Part shown: positions 17,663 through 25,296 of the stretch, one piece after another | How the letters are laid out: each line of letters opens with the position of its first letter | Numbering within the stretch: the stretch's first letter is position 1 | Origin: Prevotella sp. | GTDB lineage: Bacteria > Bacteroidota > Bacteroidia > Bacteroidales > Bacteroidaceae | NCBI GenBank assembly: GCA_016901395.1 | Contig: JAEAMQ010000037.1 | Location: 1-51,101 of the forward strand | Direction: 5' to 3' | Length of the DNA: 51,101 nucleotides | Made by a program: the position numbers and the translations under genes | The notes under the pieces: generated by a model | What the model was told of the DNA's origin: nothing | Databases searched by the model: none | What the model saw: only the letters and a program-made list of their open reading frames with translations

Positions 17663-18724
17663 TCATGCTCGGGGCGACCGATGAAAGGCGCATATCGCCG
17701 CGGCGAGACCATTGAGTTGCAGGCACTGCATGCGCTCAATGGTGCGGTGGTCGTTGTGGTGTCGCCACGGCGAGAGGAAGAGCATCTGACCCCGGCTGCA
17801 CGCATCAAAGCGCGCTCCACCCACGGGTTTCTCCATGTCGGCAAAGCCATTCTCCTCTAAGATGATTTCGGCGAGGCCGGCTTGGAAGGCTGCCCGCATC
17901 ACGGCCTTCTCTCCGGGGGAGATGCTCGGTGACACGAGGACGGTGCCCTCGGTGGGCAAGGCGGCCATCTCGCGGGCCTTCTGGTCTATCTCCCCGGCGG
18001 TCATGCTGCGCGAACACTGCACCTGTAGCTTGACGGGGCGGTCGAGGAGAAAGAGATTACCGATGGCGGAGAACTCGTAACCGGCATATTCCACGTGTTG
18101 ACGCACGCGGAAATAGTCGGGGTGCTGGTGCTTCACTAAGGCACGGCGGGGGTTGTCGGTGAGGTAGTTGACCCACGTCTGGAGTTGCCCGCCATCGTGG
18201 AGGAGACGGTCGTTGTAGCCGGGGGCAAAGAGGTCGCTGTGGGAACGGTTTGGGTGTTCGGGGTCCCACTGGTCGGCACGGGGTGCGGAAGACAGAGGCA
18301 GAGGGGCAAAGCCGAGGCGACGGTATTCTTTGTTGCAGGCAATCTTCGCACCGCGGATGACATCGCCCAGCGTCTTATCCATCTGCTCTTTGACAAAGAG
18401 GATGACGTGGAGATGGTCGGGCATCATCTGCAGCTGGATGACGGAGACCTGCGGGTAGTAGCTGGGGATGCCGCGGAACACCTGCTCCACGGCTTCGCCA
18501 AGGAGGGAAAGGACGATGTGGGGAGACCGCGGGTCGAGGAAGGGGAGGTCTACGTCGCCCTCTAAGTGGCCGAAAAGGGGGTGGCGACGCTCGGTGGTGA
18601 GGGTGACGAGGTATATCTGGCGGGAGCTGTAGTCGTGGGAAGGGCAACGGCGGAGCATGGAGGGGTGGCAGGCCTTGGCAAAGGGAGGCGGCACGGGGCG
18701 AGGGCGGGAGGGGTCATTTTTCAT
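17663..18724 (-). CDS. REP-associated tyrosine transposase (RAYT) with a C-terminal extension
   Basis: A 353-residue protein. The N-terminal part (about 30-210) fits the Y1/HUH transposase family of RAYTs: YSSRQIYLVTLTTERR, the metal-binding His pair (His104, His106) in MMPDHLHVILF, and candidate catalytic Tyr187 in WVNYLTDNPRRA. RAYTs nick single-stranded REP palindromes and are thought to spread them. Four candidate REPs lie in this window, one upstream of this gene at 18830-18852. The extra C-terminal 140 residues (LVSPSISPGEKAVM, FDACSRGQMLFLSPW, LNGLAAAIC) look like an alpha/beta Rossmann-type domain, possibly DprA/SLOG-like. That is a weak inference. Single genes without inverted ends are typical of RAYTs, which are domesticated rather than IS-borne. 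Confidence 0.85.
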   Translation of the reverse strand: MKNDPSRPRPVPPPFAKACHPSMLRRCPSHDYSSRQIYLVTLTTERRHPLFGHLEGDVDLPFLDPRSPHIVLSLLGEAVEQVFRGIPSYYPQVSVIQLQMMPDHLHVILFVKEQMDKTLGDVIRGAKIACNKEYRRLGFAPLPLSSAPRADQWDPEHPNRSHSDLFAPGYNDRLLHDGGQLQTWVNYLTDNPRRALVKHQHPDYFRVRQHVEYAGYEFSAIGNLFLLDRPVKLQVQCSRSMTAGEIDQKAREMAALPTEGTVLVSPSISPGEKAVMRAAFQAGLAEIILEENGFADMEKPVGGARFDACSRGQMLFLSPWRHHNDHRTIERMQCLQLNGLAAAICAFHRSPRA

Positions 18725-18972
18725 AGAGAAGGGAGGTTAAGATGAAAGAAAGGAAAAGGACGGACAGCGCAGAGAGGGAGACGGGCAGGAGGGGGAGCCA
18801 AAGTGAAAGGGTGTCTCTGGTTGCAGTTCTCCGCCATAGTATGGCGGAATACAGGGACCGAGAACAGCGAGAGGGAGAGCGAAGCGGGGGGGGGCAGGGA
18901 GAGCGAGGGTGGAGGACATGGAAGCACGGGCGGAAGGGGAACAGGGGTGAGAGGGAGGGTAGCGCAGGGGCG
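18725..18972. other. Purine-rich spacer upstream of the RAYT gene
   Basis: A 248-bp gap whose plus strand is almost all A/G outside the REP palindrome, including a run of nine G (18887-18895). The EamA-pnp gap at 24890-25126 is the pyrimidine-rich counterpart and also carries a REP. I see no gene or clear promoter here. Confidence 0.6.
18830..18852 (-). repeat. REP-like palindrome 1 (next to the RAYT gene)
   Basis: On the minus strand: GTAT, 8-bp stem TCCGCCAT, loop ACT, complementary stem. It is preceded by CTCGGTCCCT, which also precedes REP 2. Against REPs 2 and 3, the first and eighth stem pairs are both changed with pairing kept. Confidence 0.8.
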
Positions 18973-20184
18973 CTACTCCTCCATGTGGATGGCATCCATG
19001 AAGCGGCGGATGACTTCGGGCTTGCCGGTGTGCTTGCCGGTGTCCTCGGAAAGCTTACAGGTGTCGTTGTAGAAGGGCCACGTCTCCGTGATCTTCACAG
19101 CCACCAGCTTGATAACAGTGTTCATGGGATGGACACCGGGGAAGTCGTTGGTGAAGTGGGTGCCGATGCCAAAAGAGGGCTGACAGCGGTCTTTGGCCAT
19201 ACGCTGGATGTCGATGGCCTCGTCGGTGGTAAGCCCATTGGAGAACACCACCTGCTTGGTGCGCGGGTCAATGCCAAGGGATTTGTATTTGTCGACGATG
19301 CGCTGCAGCTCCTCCTCGTTGTCGCCACTGTCGACGCGCAGGCCTTTGAAAAGATTGGCAAAGTCCTCGGAGAAGTTGAGCGAGAAGATGTTCCACCCGA
19401 AACTGTCGTAGAGATAGGTGCCAAGGGCACCGCGGAACGTGTTGCGCCAGGCGTTCATGGCGAGGTGGTTGGCCATCTGCGGGCCAAACATTCCACCGAT
19501 AGCGCACACAAACTCATGGGCCATCGTACCCACGGGCATGATGTCGTGTTTCATGGCGAGATACACATTGCTCGTGCCCACGAGCTTTCCGCCGGGCTTG
19601 TGGCCACGCTTGACGGCACAGTCGCGGAAGGCCCTCACAACGGTATCTTCGGCCTGAAATGATGCCCTGCGGCGCGTGCCGAAGTCGGAGAACACACAAC
19701 CGGCATCAAGCAGCCGCTCGGCCTTGTCGTAGGCCCGACGGTAATAGTCGTCGTAATCAAACTTCGTGTCCTGACCAATGACGATGTAATAGAGTTCGGA
19801 AACGATGGCGAGCACCTTCACCTCAAGCAGAATGGTGTCAGACCAGTTGCCCTCAAAGCCGATGCTGAGGTGTCCCTCGCTATCCTGACTCACCGAGACC
19901 CACTCCGAACGGTAGCGGAAACCCTTCATGTAGGTGTAGAACCAGTTGGGGATATAGTAGCAGCGGGCACGCATAAATGCGATTTCCTCGTCGGTGATGA
20001 CCACGTTTTCGAGCATCTTGATCTGCTCGCGCACGAGGTCGGCAAATCCCGGGGGATAGACCGTATTGTTGCGGTCGAAAAACTGGTACTTGACCTGGGC
20101 GCGGGGATAGTTATCGATGACGGCACAGCACATGGAAAACTTGTAGAGGTCGTCGTCTGTGAAATGATTGATAATCTGTTTCAT
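18973..20184 (-). CDS. pncB: Nicotinate phosphoribosyltransferase
   Basis: A 403-residue cytoplasmic enzyme making nicotinate mononucleotide from nicotinate and PRPP with ATP, in NAD salvage. Family motifs: N-terminal DDDLYKFSMCCAV, SDFGTRRRAS (about 163-172), GTSNVYLA, the MAHEF segment, LRVDSGD, SNGL and FGIGTHFTND. It is of normal length and stands alone on the minus strand, with its own promoter 26-57 bases upstream of the ATG. The RAYT gene lies 248 bp downstream. Confidence 0.96.
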   Translation of the reverse strand: MKQIINHFTDDDLYKFSMCCAVIDNYPRAQVKYQFFDRNNTVYPPGFADLVREQIKMLENVVITDEEIAFMRARCYYIPNWFYTYMKGFRYRSEWVSVSQDSEGHLSIGFEGNWSDTILLEVKVLAIVSELYYIVIGQDTKFDYDDYYRRAYDKAERLLDAGCVFSDFGTRRRASFQAEDTVVRAFRDCAVKRGHKPGGKLVGTSNVYLAMKHDIMPVGTMAHEFVCAIGGMFGPQMANHLAMNAWRNTFRGALGTYLYDSFGWNIFSLNFSEDFANLFKGLRVDSGDNEEELQRIVDKYKSLGIDPRTKQVVFSNGLTTDEAIDIQRMAKDRCQPSFGIGTHFTNDFPGVHPMNTVIKLVAVKITETWPFYNDTCKLSEDTGKHTGKPEVIRRFMDAIHMEE

Positions 20185-20209
20185 TCTTTTTTCAATATAG
20201 AGATTTTTG

Positions 20210-20241
20210 CAAACTTAATAAAATTTGCTGAACTATGCAAG
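20210..20241 (-). promoter_or_regulatory. Promoter of pncB (CTTG-N20-TAAGTTTG)
   Basis: On the minus strand the -7 box is TAAGTTTG (20217-20210), with a near-consensus CTTG 20 bases upstream. It is about 26 bases before the pncB ATG. Confidence 0.6.
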
Positions 20242-20712
20242 AAACCAAACTTTCGCCTGACCAACACTCTGATACAGGTGGATTTAAATGCTTATGAAAA
20301 AAATTGAAGAATGGCTTTAAAAACTGAAAACATTTGGAAATCGTGAGCGTTCGATCTGGATTTCGGCAAAAACAAGGCTTTAGTAAAGAGCTAATAATCA
20401 GTATCTTGTAATTTTATAACAAATCATGGTTTTGCGAATACTATCTAATCGCATCACGAATACTATCTAATCGCAAGGCGATAAGGGCCGAATCGTAAAC
20501 GAAAAAGGGCCTGAAGGGAAGTGAAAAACAAGGGAAAATGCTAAAAAACGAAGAATAATGAGTGAAAAACAGGGATAAAAAGCCCTAATCAAGGCATGTA
20601 AACGGTATGATGAACGGAAAATCCTCTATATCTGAAGCGTATAAGAATATCTGAAAACTAAGAAGTATTTTAACAAAAATCCCATTTCCCACTCTTCCAG
20701 AAAACACAAAAA
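20242..20712. other. AT-rich intergenic region between pncB and the 990-aa protein gene
   Basis: About 470 bp without a plausible ORF. It contains a two-copy 19-bp direct repeat at a 22-bp period (20435-20475), and otherwise A-rich sequence on the plus strand. I see no known RNA. Confidence 0.5.
20435..20475. repeat. Two direct copies of a 19-bp sequence at 22-bp spacing
   Basis: CGAATACTATCTAATCGCA occurs at 20435-20453 and again at 20457-20475. The 22-bp period equals that of the arrays at 10974 and 32532, but the sequence differs apart from a short GCGAA/CGCA resemblance. Confidence 0.7.
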
Positions 20713-20738
20713 AGCCCTGCATCCGAGAATGCAGGGCT
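20712..20738 (-). terminator. Terminator after the 990-aa protein gene
   Basis: A perfect 10-bp stem AGCCCTGCAT with a 6-nt loop (20713-20738). On the minus strand it is followed by a T-run (TTTTTTGTGTTTT), 47 bases after the stop codon at 20785. A second palindrome, GGTTTCCC-GA-GGGAAACC (20758-20775), lies between. Confidence 0.85.
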
Positions 20739-20784
20739 TGATATTGGAATGTCACCTGGTTTCCCGAGGGAAACCTATGCGCGA

Positions 20785-23757
20785 TTACTTCACGATGATC
20801 TTCTTACCGTTGACGATGTAGAGACCCTTGGCAAGGCCTTCCACGCTGTCGGCAACCTTCTGACCGGCAATGTTGTAAACACCCTTCACTACGGGTTTCA
20901 CAGCGTCGGAAACAGATACACCCTGGATACCAGTAGCCACGGCCTGGAACTTAGCCTCAGCGCGTTTCAAGGTCAACAGAGCCTTAACCTGAACGGCAGC
21001 CTTCTCAGAGGCAGCGTCCTTGTTGCTCACATAGCGAGACTCAGCGGTACCGGTAGTCTCGTCAGCAGCCATATAATCAACATAAGTCTGGAGGAACGGA
21101 GCCTTCAACGTTGTGCTCAACGGATAGGCCAGAGTTACGCCGTCGATGGCACTCTGAGCACCCAGAACAGCATTACGCAGGGCAGCCTCGGTGTTGATAT
21201 AGAAGGTAGAGTCTGTAGCCTGAGAAGGATTGGCTGCGAGGGCAGCATTGGCAGTAGCCATCTCGTCTTTCAGAGCAGTCTCCAAGTCTGAGGTATACTT
21301 GGTGAAATCACCAGTATACTTGATGCTGTTGCTGCTGAAGAAATAGGTGTTCAAACCACCTGCAGATGAGGCATTGGCCAGTCCGTCGAAACCAAAGAGG
21401 ATGTCTGTGGGCGTGTCGTCAGTCTTGTTGTAAACGATGGTGAAATACTGAGGAGTAGTAGCACCATAGCCCATGGAGTCAACATAGTTTCTGTTGGTAT
21501 GGAGAGAGATTGAGGCAATAGAGTCAGCAGCGTCGGCCACCTTTGCGAAGTAGTAAACATGAGAGTTGGTAGTCTCATCGCCGTCGCGTGCACCGGCCTC
21601 GTTGTAGCCGTACCACTGGCAGGAGAACTGGTATGCACCGGCATGGGTGAGGGTCACAGTCTGCACAACCTTATTCTTACTGTATGCGGTGTTACCACGC
21701 CACATGGTGATGACGGTTTTGCCATCGAAGTTATCGTTGGTACTAAACTTCCACATACCATTATCAGTCTGAGAGCCAGAAGTATCCCATCCGGAAGCAT
21801 TACCCTTCTCAAAGTTCGGGTTAACGATTTGAATCTCGGAAGGATTAGCAAGAGTAGCAGTCGTGGCTGAGAAGTTCTCTGAAGCCGTCTTCAGGGCAGC
21901 AATGAGCTCGTCGGCCTTTGCGAGGTCGCCTGCAAGAGAGTCTGTCTGAGCAGCAAAGGTGGCGATGGCGGCATTGGCCTGGTCAAGCGTAGACTTGAGG
22001 GCAGCCTTGGTAGTGGCAGATGCACCGGCATTGTTCGGGTCGCTGTAGATAGTCTCTGCGTCGGCAGTAGCCTTCACGAGGTTGGTGTAGGCAGCATTCT
22101 CGGTGTAATAAGCATCGATAAATCCACGCATATTGCGCATCACCTCTGTCAGCGAGTCGGGAACGGTAACGGTGGTGCCGTCGCCGGAAGCCGCATCAAG
22201 CAGAACAGTAGACTCCATAGCGTCGAGGGCGTTGTAGTCTGCGGTGCAAGCGTCGATACCAGCCTGCAGGGTGGTCTTGCCCCAAGGATATTCCACCTTG
22301 GCCTTCACGGTGACAGCAGAGTCGATCATCACCTTGGCAGCATTGAGCTGAATGTCCTTAGCGTTGTCGGAGAGGAACTTGTTGATGTCGGCCTCAGCGG
22401 TCGGGCTGATGTAACGGAGCACAGGGTTCTTGTAGTTGAACTGTCCACCATTGCTCATTGCCTCGTGAATGAAACCAACAGTCACGTTAAGCTCGCTTGG
22501 ATCCACGGGGGCATCAAACTCCTTAACGATGAAATAGCTCTGATAATTGCGTGCGTCCAGAGTGTCAGCCTTCAAGGTATCATTGCCTGCAAAGAGCTGA
22601 TTGGTAACATACTGGTCATAATTGATGGTATAGTAAGAGCCATTAACCTTGGTCTTATAGTAGGCATATCCCTGTGCATCAATCTGGAAGAAATACTTAC
22701 CAGCGGGGAGAGTCTTTTGGATACCGGCGTAACCTGCACCCAACGAATAGTTTCCAGGAATAGCATCATTGATATAGTCAGCGTCAGCAGGCTGATGGAA
22801 CCAGCGACCTGTGCCTCCTACGTACCAGTCGCCGTAGTTGCCGGCACCCTTCTGAATCTTGGTTGTCCAAAGCATTTTGGAGTCAATCTTGCCGCCTGCA
22901 ACCAGATCATAGGAGTTGGCATCCATGTAAGCAGACTCCGCACCTACCATCTGAGCCACAAAATCGGTCATGCTCTGCATATCATCAAACTGCAGCCCCA
23001 TCGACGTACCGTCGTTAGCGGCCAGACAAGCCTCAAGACCGTCGACCAGTCCCTGCAGGTCATCCTTGCCATTGGGGAACTCGGTGAGGGCCAAAAGCTT
23101 CTTGTCGTAGGCAATCTTACGCTCGAGGATACGAGTGTCATACACCTGAGTCACCTCGTGTATCTCCACGTTGGTCACCTGAGTACCTACATCAAGACGA
23201 CCGAGAGCCACCTGGATGCCACCCGTCGAACCACCAGTCACGGTATCGGTGAAGGCAAATGTCACGTCGGTCCATACATTGGCGGGAATACCTGTGGTGG
23301 TAGCCACCTGCTGGAAACGTGTGGCGGTCTTGCTCGAAGAGAAGTCGCCATTGGCAAAAACATCAATATAATTCTGGGCACCACTTGTCACACTGGTGGT
23401 GATAGCTGTGGGAGCCAGCACTTTCATCGACACAACGTATGTCTTGGAAGCCTCGAAAGGTACACTCTGGAACACGAAAGCACCGTCGTTGCCGTCAGCG
23501 TTGTTGGTGCTCTGCAGCACGTTTTCTCCGTTGGGGCCTACGCCTGCCTCGACAGACCAGAAGTCGGAAGAAACAGCAGCTCCTGTCAGATTAGTCCAAG
23601 AATTGTAGCCATTGGCAAAATTGCCGTTGGCAATCAGGTTTTCACCTACAACCTTGTACTTCGCGTCGGTAGTATAAATGTAGTCACTTACATTGTATGC
23701 AAATGAGGACATTGCGGCCAAACCGACTGCCAAAGATAAAAGTAATCGTTTGTTCAT
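20785..23757 (-). CDS. Large secreted protein with carbohydrate-binding-like domains and sorting-type tail
   Basis: A 990-residue protein with a signal peptide (MNKRLLLSLAVGLAAMSSFA). Two segments look like CBM4/9-type jelly rolls: near 40-210 (ENLIANGNFANGYNSWTN) and near 640-790 (IQIVNPNFEKGNASGWDTSG). Ala-rich helical stretches lie between them and near the end. The tail GVYNIAGQKVADSVEG..GLYIVNGKK resembles C-terminal sorting/anchoring tails of Prevotella secreted proteins (type IX-like). No catalytic motif is recognised. It is a single-gene unit with a consensus promoter and terminator. A glycan- or cell-wall-binding surface protein is a guess. Confidence 0.8.
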   Translation of the reverse strand: MNKRLLLSLAVGLAAMSSFAYNVSDYIYTTDAKYKVVGENLIANGNFANGYNSWTNLTGAAVSSDFWSVEAGVGPNGENVLQSTNNADGNDGAFVFQSVPFEASKTYVVSMKVLAPTAITTSVTSGAQNYIDVFANGDFSSSKTATRFQQVATTTGIPANVWTDVTFAFTDTVTGGSTGGIQVALGRLDVGTQVTNVEIHEVTQVYDTRILERKIAYDKKLLALTEFPNGKDDLQGLVDGLEACLAANDGTSMGLQFDDMQSMTDFVAQMVGAESAYMDANSYDLVAGGKIDSKMLWTTKIQKGAGNYGDWYVGGTGRWFHQPADADYINDAIPGNYSLGAGYAGIQKTLPAGKYFFQIDAQGYAYYKTKVNGSYYTINYDQYVTNQLFAGNDTLKADTLDARNYQSYFIVKEFDAPVDPSELNVTVGFIHEAMSNGGQFNYKNPVLRYISPTAEADINKFLSDNAKDIQLNAAKVMIDSAVTVKAKVEYPWGKTTLQAGIDACTADYNALDAMESTVLLDAASGDGTTVTVPDSLTEVMRNMRGFIDAYYTENAAYTNLVKATADAETIYSDPNNAGASATTKAALKSTLDQANAAIATFAAQTDSLAGDLAKADELIAALKTASENFSATTATLANPSEIQIVNPNFEKGNASGWDTSGSQTDNGMWKFSTNDNFDGKTVITMWRGNTAYSKNKVVQTVTLTHAGAYQFSCQWYGYNEAGARDGDETTNSHVYYFAKVADAADSIASISLHTNRNYVDSMGYGATTPQYFTIVYNKTDDTPTDILFGFDGLANASSAGGLNTYFFSSNSIKYTGDFTKYTSDLETALKDEMATANAALAANPSQATDSTFYINTEAALRNAVLGAQSAIDGVTLAYPLSTTLKAPFLQTYVDYMAADETTGTAESRYVSNKDAASEKAAVQVKALLTLKRAEAKFQAVATGIQGVSVSDAVKPVVKGVYNIAGQKVADSVEGLAKGLYIVNGKKIIVK

Positions 23758-23816
23758 AAAGTTTGATATTTAAGTTATTAAAATCCTTAGATCTGGTTTT
23801 CGTAATTTGCTAAGCG

Positions 23817-23848
23817 CAAAAATAAGCATATATTCAGCAACTTGCAAA
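23817..23848 (-). promoter_or_regulatory. Promoter of the 990-aa protein gene (TTTG-N20-TATTTTTG)
   Basis: On the minus strand TTTG (23848-23845) and TATTTTTG (23824-23817) are 20 bases apart, an exact Bacteroidetes promoter layout. It gives a leader of about 50 nt. Confidence 0.75.
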
Positions 23849-23985
23849 AGATTTACCCTATAAAATTTCCAAACGACTGTTATTAGTCAAAAATTAAAGA
23901 CGATTATCAAAATCATAGGGCATTAATCCCAATAGCAGACCACAAAAAGGAGACCTGTATAGGACGGAATTTAGTTTTTTATATC

Positions 23986-23993
23986 TAATTTTG
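23986..23993 (+). promoter_or_regulatory. -7 box (TAATTTTG) almost abutting the EamA start codon
   Basis: TAATTTTG ends 8 bases before the ATG at 24002, so transcription would begin within a base or two of the start codon. Either the mRNA is leaderless or the start is further downstream (in-frame ATG at 24041). Confidence 0.45.
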
Positions 23994-24001
23994 CGTTTGA
24001 T

Positions 24002-24889
24002 ATGGAAAGAACAAAAATAGAAGGGCATACAGCGGTGCTGATGGCCAACGTGATATTCGGACTTGGTATTCCAATTACAAAACTTCTGTTGGACGGCTGG
24101 GTCTCTCCCATGGCCTATATGGCAACGAGATGCATTGGTGCGGCTGCCATATTCTGGCTCATCTCACTGTTTCTGCCCAAGGAACATGTGGAGCGTCGTG
24201 ACCTTATTATAATAATGTCGGGCGGCCTGCTGGGGTTTGTCATATCACAGACGCTCACGGCCTGGGCCTTGCATTATACCAGTCCGGTGTATTTCAGTTT
24301 CATCGCCACGCTCACTCCTGTGGCGACACTGCTTTGTGCGGCGCTGTTTATTGGTGAGAAGATGTCGGGCAGGGGCACCATTGGTGTCATCATTGGCATT
24401 GCGGGGGCCATGCTGATGGTGCTGATGGGCTGGAAAAGCGGGCGTGGCAGCAACGACCTTTTGGGCATAGGGCTGGCTATTCTCAGCCTACTCACGTGGG
24501 CTATCTATCTCATCATCACCCGATCGGTATCGACCAAATACTCCGCTGTGACCCAGATGAAGTGGGTGTTTCTCGTTTCCACCATTGCCGTGCTGCCTTT
24601 CTCATGGAGCGATTTGCAAGGCGCACGCCTGTATAGTGGCGACTGGCAATGGAGCGGCGCATTGGAAATGGCGTTTATCGTGGTCTTTGCCACGGTTGCC
24701 GGATACTTTGCCATCCCCTTTGCCATGCGTTATCTCAAGGCCACAACGGTGAGCGTCTATACCAATCTGCAGCCCATTGTCGCCTCGCTTGTGGCCATCG
24801 CCCTCGCCCAAGACGTGCTCACCTGGGACAAGCCCGTGGCCCTCGCTCTTGTCTTGCTCAGCGCCTGGATTGTCACTAAGCGCGACTAA
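24002..24889 (+). CDS. EamA/DMT-family transporter
   Basis: A 295-residue inner-membrane protein with about ten hydrophobic helices in two EamA repeats (about 10-140 and 153-290). The N-terminal ANVIFGLGIPITKLLL and mid-protein FIATLTPVATLLCAALFIGEKMSGRG are characteristic. The family exports or imports small metabolites such as amino acids or nucleotide sugars. The substrate cannot be predicted. It stands alone, followed by a pyrimidine-rich gap. Confidence 0.92.
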   Translation: MERTKIEGHTAVLMANVIFGLGIPITKLLLDGWVSPMAYMATRCIGAAAIFWLISLFLPKEHVERRDLIIIMSGGLLGFVISQTLTAWALHYTSPVYFSFIATLTPVATLLCAALFIGEKMSGRGTIGVIIGIAGAMLMVLMGWKSGRGSNDLLGIGLAILSLLTWAIYLIITRSVSTKYSAVTQMKWVFLVSTIAVLPFSWSDLQGARLYSGDWQWSGALEMAFIVVFATVAGYFAIPFAMRYLKATTVSVYTNLQPIVASLVAIALAQDVLTWDKPVALALVLLSAWIVTKRD

Positions 24890-24990
24890 GCCCGCCCTCG
24901 CGCCTCCTTTCTCCTCCCTCTTCCTTCCCTTTTATCTATCTTTGTTCATTCTTCTCTCTCCCTTCCCCTTCGCATCCTTCCATCTTCAGC

Positions 24991-25122
24991 CCCTCTTTTC
25001 TCGCCCTGTTCTTTTCTTTTCCTCTGTCTTCAGTCCCTCTTTCCTCACCCAGTTCCTTTCTTTTCCTCTGTCCTCGGTCCCTCTTTCCTCACCCAGTTCT
25101 TTCTTTTTTCTCTGTCCTCGGT
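24991..25122. repeat. Three tandem 44-bp pyrimidine-rich units leading into a REP
   Basis: Units 24991-25034, 25035-25078 and 25079-25122 are near-identical (CCCTCTTTCCTCACCCAGTT... ending TCCTCGGT). The fourth repeat start (CCCT) runs straight into GTAC and the REP 2 palindrome. The surrounding gap (24890-25230) is almost free of purines on the plus strand and holds no gene. Confidence 0.85.
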
Positions 25123-25126
25123 CCCT

Positions 25127-25149
25127 GTACACCGCCACACTGTGGCGGT
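25127..25149 (+). repeat. REP-like palindrome 2
   Basis: GTAC, stem ACCGCCAC, loop ACT, complementary stem GTGGCGGT. Identical to REP 3 (39048-39070), with CTCGGTCCCT before it as in REP 1. Confidence 0.85.
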
Positions 25150-25225
25150 CTCTCCTCCTTTCCACGTCCTCCCTCCCCTGCTCTCCGCCCCTTTCATTCG
25201 TCACTCCCCCTTCGTCATTCCTCAT

Positions 25226-25266
25226 TAAAAAAAGCCCTGCAACGTCACGATGGACATTGCAGGGCT
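25226..25266 (-). terminator. Terminator after pnp
   Basis: A 10-bp perfect stem AGCCCTGCAA (25233-25242 with 25257-25266) with a 14-nt loop. On the minus strand it is followed by TTTTTTT, about 30 bases after the pnp stop. Confidence 0.85.
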
Positions 25267-25296
25267 TTCTGATTATAGTTTGGATGCGAGTATTAA

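Noticed and set aside
20758..20775. GGTTTCCC-GA-GGGAAACC palindrome as a fifth REP
   Set aside because: The loop is 2 bases, not ACT, and no GTAY precedes it. Probably part of the 3' end of the 990-aa gene's mRNA.
22465..23706. 413-codon plus-strand frame opposite the 990-aa gene
   Set aside because: The minus-strand gene has signal peptide, promoter and terminator. The plus frame has none.
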